Assembly (NCBI RefSeq): GCF_001865245.1
Contig: NZ_MKXB01000207.1
Coordinates: 1-32,925, forward strand
Source of the DNA: Streptomyces sp. CC53
Lineage (GTDB): Bacteria; Actinomycetota; Actinomycetes; Streptomycetales; Streptomycetaceae
Direction: 5' to 3'
Length of the DNA stretch: 32,925 bases
Part shown: positions 23,018 to 29,570 of the stretch, piece after piece
How the letters are laid out: each line of letters begins with the position of its first letter
Position numbering within the stretch: position 1 is the first letter of the stretch
Notes under the pieces: generated by a model
Databases searched by the model: none
What the model was told of the DNA's origin: nothing
The model's input: only the letters and a program-made list of their open reading frames with translations
Made by a program: the position numbers and the translations under genes

Positions 23018-24604
23018 ATGTCCGTGATGCGTACCCCGCGGCGAAGAGTCGCCGCAGCCAGTGCCATAGCCGTCGCCGCCCTCGCTCTCGGCTCCCTCTC
23101 CGCCCTGCCGGCTGCCGCCGCCGGCAGCAACGCGGAAGGCGTCATCCAGTACGCCGGTGACGCGAACGCCGTGCCCGGCAGCTACGTCGTCACCCTCGAC
23201 GAGTCCCGCGCCGACTCGGACGGCACGTCCGGCAAGAACCTCGCGAAGCGGTACGGCGCGAAGATCAAGAAGACGTACACGGCCGCCCTCAACGGCTACG
23301 CCGTCGAGCTCTCCGAGGCCCAGGCCAAGAAGCTCGCCGCCGACCCGGCTGTCGAGTCGGTGGTGCAGGACCGCGTCTTCACCATCAACGGCACGCAGCC
23401 GAGCCCGCCCTCGTGGGGCCTGGACCGCATCGACCAGCGGAACCTCCCGCTGAACCAGAGCTACACCTACCCCGACCCGGGCGGTGAGGGCGTCACCACG
23501 TACATCATCGACACCGGTGTGCGCATCAGCCACAACGACTTCGGCGGCCGCGCCGTCAACGGCTACGACGCCGTCGACAACGACAACGTCGCCCAGGACG
23601 GCCACGGCCACGGCACCCACGTCGCCGGCACCGTCGCGGGCTCGGCGTACGGCGTCGCCAAGAAGGCCAAGATCGTCGCCGTCCGCGTGCTCGACAACAA
23701 CGGCTCCGGTACCACCGCCGGAGTCGTCGCCGGCATCGACTGGGTGACCCAGAACGCGGTGAAGCCGGCCGTCGCCAACATGAGCCTCGGCGGCGGCGCC
23801 GACACCACCCTCGACAACGCCGTGCGCAACTCGATCGCCTCCGGCGTCACCTACGCCATCGCGGCCGGCAACTCCAACGCGAACGCCTCCAACTACTCGC
23901 CCGCGCGGGTCACCGAGGCCATCACGGTCGGCTCCACGACCAGCTCGGACGCCCGCTCCAGCTTCTCCAACTACGGCAGCGTGCTGGACATCTTCGCGCC
24001 GGGCTCGTCGATCACCTCGGCGTGGAACAGCAGCGACACGTCCACCAACACCATCTCCGGCACGTCGATGGCGGCCCCGCACGTCGCCGGCGCGGCCGCG
24101 CTGTACCTGGCCAACAACCCGTCGGCCACGCCCTCGCAGGTGTCCTCGGCGCTGACCACCGCCGCCACCAGCGGAGTCGTCGGCAGCCCGGGCTCCGGCA
24201 GCCCGAACCGCCTGCTCTACGTGGGCTCCGGCGGCGGCGAGGAGCCCCCGCCGCCCACCGGCGACCGCTACGAGAACACCGGCGACTACACGATCAACGA
24301 CAACGCCACCGTCGAGTCGCCGATCAGCGTCGCCGACCGGTCCGGCAACGCCCCCTCCGCCCTCAAGGTCGAGGTCAACATCCAGCACACGTACATCGGT
24401 GACCTGCGCGTCCAGCTCGTCGCGCCGGACGGCACCGCGTACACGCTGAAGGACTACGGCACCGGCGGCAGCAGCGACAACATCAACACCACCTACACCG
24501 TCGACGCCTCCGCCGAGAGCGCCAACGGCACGTGGAAGCTGCGCGTGAGCGACAACGCCTGGTGGGACACCGGAAAGATCGACTCCTGGGCGCTGGTCTT
24601 CTGA
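23018..24604 (+). CDS. Secreted subtilisin-family (S8) serine protease with P-domain
   Basis: A 528-residue pre-pro-protease. Signal peptide 1-~35 ends in LPAAAAG. An inhibitor-I9 propeptide spans ~45-128 (PGSYVVTLDES, VVQDRVF). The catalytic domain is of the proteinase K/aqualysin type with Asp165 (YIIDTGVRISH), His201 (GHGTHVAGT), the oxyanion Asn in AAGNSNAN near 288 and Ser350 (SGTSMAAPHVAG). A short GGGEEPPPP linker precedes a C-terminal proprotein-convertase P-domain, ~425-528 (HTYIGDLRVQLVAPDG, WKLRVSD, ending SWALVF). GAGGAGG lies 9 nt before the ATG; the longer upstream frame lacks a signal sequence and is rejected. It is expected to be secreted by Sec, self-processed and used for extracellular protein digestion. 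Confidence 0.96.
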   Translation: MSVMRTPRRRVAAASAIAVAALALGSLSALPAAAAGSNAEGVIQYAGDANAVPGSYVVTLDESRADSDGTSGKNLAKRYGAKIKKTYTAALNGYAVELSEAQAKKLAADPAVESVVQDRVFTINGTQPSPPSWGLDRIDQRNLPLNQSYTYPDPGGEGVTTYIIDTGVRISHNDFGGRAVNGYDAVDNDNVAQDGHGHGTHVAGTVAGSAYGVAKKAKIVAVRVLDNNGSGTTAGVVAGIDWVTQNAVKPAVANMSLGGGADTTLDNAVRNSIASGVTYAIAAGNSNANASNYSPARVTEAITVGSTTSSDARSSFSNYGSVLDIFAPGSSITSAWNSSDTSTNTISGTSMAAPHVAGAAALYLANNPSATPSQVSSALTTAATSGVVGSPGSGSPNRLLYVGSGGGEEPPPPTGDRYENTGDYTINDNATVESPISVADRSGNAPSALKVEVNIQHTYIGDLRVQLVAPDGTAYTLKDYGTGGSSDNINTTYTVDASAESANGTWKLRVSDNAWWDTGKIDSWALVF

Positions 24605-24645
24605 CCCGCTGACACCACACGGGGTCCCACACACCCCGGCTGACG

Positions 24646-24677
24646 AGGGGCGGGCGCCGACTGCGGCGCCCGCCCCT
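24646..24677 (+). terminator. Terminator of the protease gene
   Basis: A perfect 14-bp stem (AGGGGCGGGCGCCG / CGGCGCCCGCCCCT) with a 4-nt ACTG loop, 41 bp after the stop codon. Confidence 0.85.
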
Positions 24678-25134
24678 CCCCCGTCCGGCACGGCCCGGCG
24701 GGGCGGGGCGGGGCCGGGCCCGGGCCGTGCCGTGCCGCGGGCGCGCCCCGCCGGACGGCGGGCGGAGCCGTGGAGGGGCGGCCCGGCCGTGGCCGGCCCC
24801 CGCTGACGGGGCCTTCGGCCGGCGGGCCGCACGAGAGGGTCTCAGCGGTGGGTTCGCGCCCGCGGAGCCCTCGTCGGGCCGGGCCGCTCGCAGGAGACTC
24901 CGTCGTGGCGGACGCCGCTTCCGGCGGAGGGGTTGGGGGTCGCACCGCCGGCCCGGCGGCGGCCGGGTGGCGGACCATCGGACGGGTGTGCCCTTCCTGG
25001 TCGGTCCGGAGAGGAGGCGGCGCAGGGCGCGCGTCGCCCGGGCGTCTCCCTCTGGTTCCCCGTGCGCCGTCCGTACTTGGTACCGTCCGCCCCTTCGGTA
25101 CCGCCCTTCCCGCCCCACGAGGAGCCCACCCCCC
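24678..25134. other. Intergenic region before the DUF4190 gene
   Basis: About 450 bp of GC-rich sequence with no recognisable gene. Open frames are continuous but show Arg/Pro/Gly-rich composition only. GGTACC occurs at 25088 and, as CGGTACCG, at 25097-25104, possibly part of the promoter of the next gene. Confidence 0.45.
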
Positions 25135-26220
25135 GTGTCACCGACGTCCCCCCAGGACCGGCCCGCTCCCGACCACCAGCCCTACGCGTCCGGTCCGCCG
25201 TATCCGCCGCCTGCGACCAGCGGACTGGCCGTCGCCTCCCTGGTCACCGGCATCGTGTGCTGCGTCCCGCCGCTGGGGATGGTCCTCGGGGTGATGGCGC
25301 TGCGCGGCATCAGGCGCCACGGCCGGCGGGGCGGGGGCATGGCGGTGGCGGGCATCGTCCTCTCCGCGCTGAGCACGCTGCTGGTCGCCGTCGCCCTCAC
25401 CGTCGGTCTGGCAGGCGGGGGCGTTCCGGCGCTGGTGGACGAACTGCGCGGCGGCGGCGACGGCGCGTCCGTCCACCGTCTGGAGCGCGGGACCTGCTTC
25501 GACCAGCCGGGTGGCGCCGCCGGGGAACAGGAGGTCGCCGCGATCACCGAGGTGCCCTGCGAGGAGCCCCATGACGCCGAGGTCACGGGGTCCTTCCGGC
25601 TCGACGGAGCTGCCTACCCCGGTGTCGAGCCGATCGAGCGGCAGGCCGAGCAGCGCTGCGGCGAGATCGCGGACGCGTACGCGCTGGACACCTGGGCCGT
25701 GCCGCGGGACGCCGTGCTCTTCTACTACCACCCCACCGTCGAGAGCTGGCGGTTCCTCGGTGACCGCACCGTCACCTGTATGTTCGCCGCGGACACCGGC
25801 AAGCTGACGGGCTCGCTGCGCAGCGACGCCACCACGCTGAGCGGGGATCAGCAGGCGTTCCTCACGGCCGTCAACCCGGTGGACGAGGTCTGGTACGGGG
25901 AGCCCGAGGCGGACCCCGACGCGGATCTGGAGGCCAACACGGCCTGGGCCGGGCGCATGGCGAAGGCGCTGGGGGCCTCCGCCGCCGCCCTCAAGGGCCA
26001 CCCCTACCGCGGGGAGGCGGCGAAGCCCGTGGCCGAGCTGGCGGAGCAACTGGCGGCGGCGGGCGAGAGCTGGGCCGCGGTCGCGGCCGCCAAGGACCCG
26101 GACACTTACTGGGAGCGCTACGACACGGCGTACGGGTCCCTGCCGGTGGACTTCGGCAGGGAGGCGCGCAAGGCGCTGAACCTCGCGACGGTGCCGTCGG
26201 GGAGTCAGGGAGCGAGCTGA
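25135..26220 (+). CDS. DUF4190 membrane protein with septum-formation-type domain
   Basis: A 361-residue protein. A Pro-rich cytoplasmic N-terminus (~30 residues) leads into two transmembrane helices around residues 30-50 and 65-90 (GLAVASLVTGIVCCVPPLG, GMAVAGIVLSALSTLLVAVA), the DUF4190 pattern. The extracytoplasmic part contains paired cysteines and the septum-formation-like motif GTCFDQPGG, VPCEEPHDAEV, CGEIADAY and VTCMF. The C-terminal third is helical and unassigned. The GTG start has GAGGAG about 9 nt upstream; the frame is open much further but without features. The role is not established: the septum-formation name is inherited from the family, not shown. Confidence 0.85.
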   Translation: MSPTSPQDRPAPDHQPYASGPPYPPPATSGLAVASLVTGIVCCVPPLGMVLGVMALRGIRRHGRRGGGMAVAGIVLSALSTLLVAVALTVGLAGGGVPALVDELRGGGDGASVHRLERGTCFDQPGGAAGEQEVAAITEVPCEEPHDAEVTGSFRLDGAAYPGVEPIERQAEQRCGEIADAYALDTWAVPRDAVLFYYHPTVESWRFLGDRTVTCMFAADTGKLTGSLRSDATTLSGDQQAFLTAVNPVDEVWYGEPEADPDADLEANTAWAGRMAKALGASAAALKGHPYRGEAAKPVAELAEQLAAAGESWAAVAAAKDPDTYWERYDTAYGSLPVDFGREARKALNLATVPSGSQGAS

Positions 26221-26361
26221 CGGGCTACCCGAGGTAAGCAGGGGGCCAAACGGCGTCCCACCCTCACGTCATCACTTCGAGTGAAACGTTGGCCCGTGGT
26301 TGCGGCGCTCAACTCTCGGTTGCGAATCTGTAGCTGTCTGTCAACCTGATGGGAGTGGCCC

Positions 26362-27117
26362 GTGACTTTCGGTGAGCAGCCCGCCTATCTGCGCGTTGCG
26401 AGCGATCTTCGGCAGAAGATCGTCAACGGCGCGCTGCCGCCGCACACCCGGCTTCCCTCGCAGGCCCGCATCCGCGAGGAGTACGGCGTCTCCGACACCG
26501 TCGCCCTGGAGGCTCGCAAGGTCCTGATGGCCGAGGGCCTGGTCGAGGGGCGCTCAGGATCCGGGACCTACGTCAGGGAGCGGCCCGTCCCGCGCCGGAT
26601 CGCCCGCTCCGGCTACCGGCCGGCCGCCGGCTCGGTCAACCCCTTCCGTCAGGAGCAGGCCGCCGACGGGGCGCGCGGCACCTGGGAGTCCAGCAGCGAA
26701 CGGCAGGGCGCGGGCCCGGCCGTCGCCGACCGGCTGGGGATCGCGGCCGGTGACCCCGTGATGCGCACCCGGTACGTCTTCCGGGACGCGGGCGAGGCGA
26801 TGATGCTCTCCGTCTCCTGGGAGCCGCTGTCCCTGACCGGGCGCACCCCGGTGATGCTGCCGGAGGAGGGGCCGCTGGGCGGTTGCGGTGTCGTGGAGCG
26901 GATGGCCGCCATCGACGTCGTCGTGGACAACGTGACGGAGGAGGTCGGGGCCCGCCCCGGACTCGCAGAGGAACTGCTCGTGCTCGGCGGTGTCCCGGGC
27001 CATGTCGTGATGGTCGTCGAGCGGACGTACTTCGCTTCCGGCCGCCCGGTGGAGACCGCGGACCTCGTCATCCCGGCCGACCGCTACCGCGTCGCCTACC
27101 ACCTGCCCGTGCGCTGA
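26362..27117 (+). CDS. GntR-family regulator with UTRA domain
   Basis: A 251-residue repressor-type protein. The N-terminal winged helix covers about 8-72 (AYLRVASDLRQKIVNGALPP, RLPSQARIREEYGVS, GLVEGRSGSGTYVRERP). The UTRA ligand-binding domain follows, ~110-250, with PVMRTRYVFRDAGEAMMLS, SVSWEPLSLTG and the C-terminal VVERTYFASGRPVETADLV. The protein belongs to the HutC-type subgroup, which senses small molecules. The start is GTG at 26362. Upstream, GGTTGCG appears twice (26297 and 26318), a possible binding site. No target operon is apparent beside it. Confidence 0.92.
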   Translation: MTFGEQPAYLRVASDLRQKIVNGALPPHTRLPSQARIREEYGVSDTVALEARKVLMAEGLVEGRSGSGTYVRERPVPRRIARSGYRPAAGSVNPFRQEQAADGARGTWESSSERQGAGPAVADRLGIAAGDPVMRTRYVFRDAGEAMMLSVSWEPLSLTGRTPVMLPEEGPLGGCGVVERMAAIDVVVDNVTEEVGARPGLAEELLVLGGVPGHVVMVVERTYFASGRPVETADLVIPADRYRVAYHLPVR

Positions 27118-27388
27118 CGGGCGGATGGCTCGCGCGGCGCGAGGCGGAGGGGGCGTGCCGCGCGAGGCGTCACGGCGGCGCACGGGTGTTGGGCGCGTCC
27201 CGCCCGGCGGTGCGGAGGGGTGCGGGACGGGCGGGTGTGGGGCTTGGGTCGTGGTGCGGTGCGGAGGGGTGCGGGACGGGCGGGTGTGGGGCGTGGGTCG
27301 TGGTGCGGGCCGGGCGGGTGCGGAGGGGTGCGGGGCGAGTGGGGAGGGGGCTGTGGTGTGGGTGTGGTCCGGTGGGTCGTGCGTCGGG
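27118..27388. repeat. 49-bp tandem repeat after the GntR gene
   Basis: Positions 27209-27257 are repeated at 27258-27306 with a single base change, and a third degenerate partial copy follows to about 27340. The unit begins GGTGCGGAGGGGTGCGGGAC and is almost free of C+A on this strand, a G-rich strand prone to slippage and quadruplexes. Confidence 0.85.
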
Positions 27389-27416
27389 GAGGGCGCAGCC
27401 AGGCGGCTGCGCCCTC
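27389..27416 (+). terminator. Intrinsic terminator
   Basis: A perfect 12-bp stem (GAGGGCGCAGCC / GGCTGCGCCCTC) with a 4-nt loop and a pyrimidine-rich tail (TCTC). It ends transcription from the GntR gene after the G-rich repeats. Confidence 0.85.
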
Positions 27417-27562
27417 TCTCATGCGTGTCCGCTGGCTGGAATGTGTCTCTTTGTGTAAACACGTATCCGCTGTGTGAAGGTCAGGCGTAAGCTCAGGCAT
27501 ATTCGGATTGCGGTTTCATCGGAATCCTTGGAGACATGCGACCCGGCGGGGGGAGCGGTGTG

Positions 27563-27742
27563 ATGTCCGACAGTGGTGCGACCCTGCTCTGGCAGGTCAT
27601 TCGGCAGGACGACAACGGCAACCACTACCGCGTCGGCCGGTACGCGACGCGCGACGAGGCCCAGCGGGTCGTCGACCGACTCGACCTGCGGGGACACCGG
27701 CAGCTCTACTGGGTCGAGCGCATCGGCGAGCCGGCGCGCTGA
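27563..27742 (+). CDS. Small SPOR-domain-like protein
   Basis: Fifty-nine residues from ATG 27563 (MSDSGATLLWQVIRQDDNGN), with GGGGGGAG about 9 nt upstream; an in-frame ATG at 27536 lacks a ribosome site. The sequence WQVIRQDDNGNHYRVGRYAT then RDEAQRVVDRLDLRGHRQLY is a beta-alpha-beta unit resembling SPOR repeats. Streptomycete genomes usually call such proteins SPOR domain-containing. Without a signal peptide or membrane helix, binding to denuded peptidoglycan in the periplasm is doubtful. The AT-richer stretch before it (27440-27535) probably carries its promoter. Confidence 0.75.
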   Translation: MSDSGATLLWQVIRQDDNGNHYRVGRYATRDEAQRVVDRLDLRGHRQLYWVERIGEPAR

Positions 27743-27778
27743 CCGGCGTCCGGGTGTGCCGGTACGCTCCGGCGCATG
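27739..27778 (+). promoter_or_regulatory. Leaderless-type promoter of the Nudix gene
   Basis: CTGACC at 27739-27744, 18 bp, TACGCT at 27763-27768, seven bases, ATG at 27776. The -35 overlaps the stop codon of the SPOR-like gene. This is the best-formed leaderless promoter of the window. Confidence 0.65.
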
Positions 27779-28234
27779 ACGGATGCGGCGGACGTGACGG
27801 AGCGCATGGTGGTCGCAGGAGCGGTGTACGACCGCGGACGGCTGCTCGCCGCGCGCCGCAGTGCGCCTCCCGAGGTGGCAGGCCGCTGGGAGCTGCCCGG
27901 GGGAAAGCTGGAGCCTGGGGAGAGCCCGCGCGAGGCCCTCGTGCGCGAGTTGCGCGAGGAGTTGGGGATCGAGGCGGAGCCGGACGAGCGGATCCCCGGG
28001 GAGTGGCCCCTCGGGCGCGGCTTCGTCATGCAGGTGTGGACCGCCCGCGTGCGGTCCGGTGAGCCCCGCCCCCTTGAGGACCATGACCTGCTGCGGTGGG
28101 TGACCCGCCGCGACTGGGACAGCCTGGACTGGCTGGAGCAGGACATCCCCGCGGTGCGCGAGGCCGTGCGCCTCCTCCCCGACCTGCCGCAGGCGTCCGA
28201 CGGGCCGGGCACGCGGGGCGGGCCGCACGCCTGA
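27776..28234 (+). CDS. Nudix hydrolase (MutT/CTP-pyrophosphohydrolase-like)
   Basis: A 152-residue protein. The Nudix box spans residues 42-64, starting GGKLEPGE and containing the RELREELG metal-binding helix, so all catalytic glutamates are present. The N-terminal VVAGAVYDRGRLLAARR and PPEVAGRWELPGGK context is that of MutT-like (8-oxo-)dGTP diphosphatases and NudG-type CTP/dCTP pyrophosphohydrolases; which substrate applies cannot be told. It would sanitise the nucleotide pool. It starts 33 bp after the SPOR-like gene but from its own promoter-like element. Confidence 0.92.
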   Translation: MTDAADVTERMVVAGAVYDRGRLLAARRSAPPEVAGRWELPGGKLEPGESPREALVRELREELGIEAEPDERIPGEWPLGRGFVMQVWTARVRSGEPRPLEDHDLLRWVTRRDWDSLDWLEQDIPAVREAVRLLPDLPQASDGPGTRGGPHA

Positions 28235-28809
28235 GGGGCCGGGCCCGCCGGACGGGTCGCCCGAGCCCCGCATCCGACAGTTCTCGCCCACCGTGCGCGA
28301 CGTGTGAGCCCCTTGGGCGCGCCAGTTCGAGGCGTCCCGCCGGGCGGCGGGCCGCGTCACCTGGAGGGTCCGCCGCCCGGGGCGAGGGGCGGTGGGGGCG
28401 GGCGAGGTGGGCGGGTCGGGGCCGGGCCTTGGCGGGGCGGTCGCCGCCGAGAGGGTGAGGGGTGCGGTGGTGTCGGTCCGCCGGTTCGAGGGGGCGATGG
28501 GGCGGGCGAGGTGGGCGGGCCGGGGTTCGGCCTGGCGGGGCGGTCGCCGCCGGGGACGTGGGGCGCCCGGCGGTGTTCATCCGCCTCCCGTCCTGTCAGC
28601 GGCGCCGGCGGGTATGGGGCGCGCGGCGTCACCGGCGGTTCCCTTGGCGGTGCCGGCGGATGCCGAGCTCTTGCGAGGGGGCCTCCGTCGGGTCCGCTGC
28701 CGCCGACGGGTCGCGCGCCCTCTGGTGTGCCGCCCCGCCCCGGTCCCTCCGCTCCGGCAAGTCCGATGCGTGCAGGGGCGGACCAGATGGCCGGACCTCC
28801 GGCAGGCAA
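28235..28809. repeat. Intergenic G-rich region with a 51-bp direct repeat
   Basis: No gene is seen. The block at 28398-28448 (GGCGGGCGAGGTGGGCGGG...GGTCGCCGCC) is repeated at 28501-28551 with only a few changes. Composition of the strand is strongly G-biased. Open frames are low-complexity. Confidence 0.75.
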
Positions 28810-28836
28810 CCCGGAGGGGCGGCCTCGCCCTCCGGG
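28810..28836. terminator. Possible terminator hairpin
   Basis: CCCGGAGGG at 28810-28818 pairs with CCCTCCGGG at 28828-28836. It is far (575 bp) from the Nudix stop, so its role is uncertain; it may insulate the ATPase gene downstream. Confidence 0.4.
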
Positions 28837-28994
28837 CTGACGGGTCAGCCGGCGTGCGACGTCCCGCGGGGCGTACGCCGTTCGTGCCACCCCAGGGGCC
28901 GTCTTGCGATAGTCGGCACAGCATTTCGGGTATGAGCCGAATAACCGCCTGAAATCGGGCGCGGGTCTGCTCCTGGTCCGGGGAAGTGAGCGGC

Positions 28995-29423
28995 GTGATC
29001 GACACCGAGGGCGAGTGCGCCGAATGGACCTTTCCCGGAGAACTGGACGCGGTGCGCACCGCCCGCCACGTCGTGCGGGACACCCTCCGCTCCTGGCAGC
29101 TCGACGCCGCCCTCGGCGATGTGACCGTCCTCCTCGTGAGCGAACTGGTGACCAATTCCTGTCGTTACGCCTACGGTCCGATCGGAGTGCGGCTCGTCCG
29201 CCTCCAGCCCGACCTGGAGGAGCCGCTGCCGGTGCCCGCCCACCCCGCGCTCCTCGTCGAGGTGTCCGATCCGCTTCCGGATCCGCCCCGCGAACGCGTC
29301 GCGGGCCCCGACGACGAAGGCGGTCGCGGACTGCAGCTCGTCGCCTGCACCGCGCGCCGCTGGGGAACACGAAAGGGCAGGTCGGGGAAGACCGTGTGGT
29401 TCGAGCTGGCCCTGCCGGGTTAG
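28995..29423 (+). CDS. Anti-sigma-factor-type ATP-binding protein (HATPase_c, RsbW/SpoIIAB-like)
   Basis: A 142-residue single-domain GHKL ATPase. The N-box is LLVSELVTNSCRYAYG near residue 47, the G1 box is DDEGGRGLQLV near 110 and the closing GKTVWFELALPG is near 132. Such proteins act as serine kinases of STAS anti-anti-sigma factors and as inhibitors of sigma factors. No STAS or sigma gene lies in the window. GTG 28995 is preferred because GGGGA sits 10 nt upstream; GTG 28986 is in frame but too close to it. The C-terminus is strikingly like that of the adjacent large protein. Confidence 0.9.
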   Translation: MIDTEGECAEWTFPGELDAVRTARHVVRDTLRSWQLDAALGDVTVLLVSELVTNSCRYAYGPIGVRLVRLQPDLEEPLPVPAHPALLVEVSDPLPDPPRERVAGPDDEGGRGLQLVACTARRWGTRKGRSGKTVWFELALPG

Positions 29424-29570
29424 AAGAGGGAAGGGACAACGATCACTTCCGTCTCGGCGGGAAACGAACGAGACCACCCTGTGATCGTGAACGGCGTGCC
29501 GACCCGGGCCGTAGTGCTGAATACTGCGGGAATGGCCGGTCCGGTGCGGTGAGCTGGAGGGGACGGTCGC

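Noticed and set aside
22868..24832. 654-codon minus-strand frame antisense to the S8 protease
   Set aside because: Low-complexity Val/Asp/Gly translation mirrors the protease codons; all catalytic motifs are on the plus strand.
24727..25134. Upstream extension of the DUF4190 frame
   Set aside because: The extension is Arg/Gly/Pro-rich with no homology. The GTG at 25135 has a ribosome site and the normal Pro-rich N-terminus of the family.
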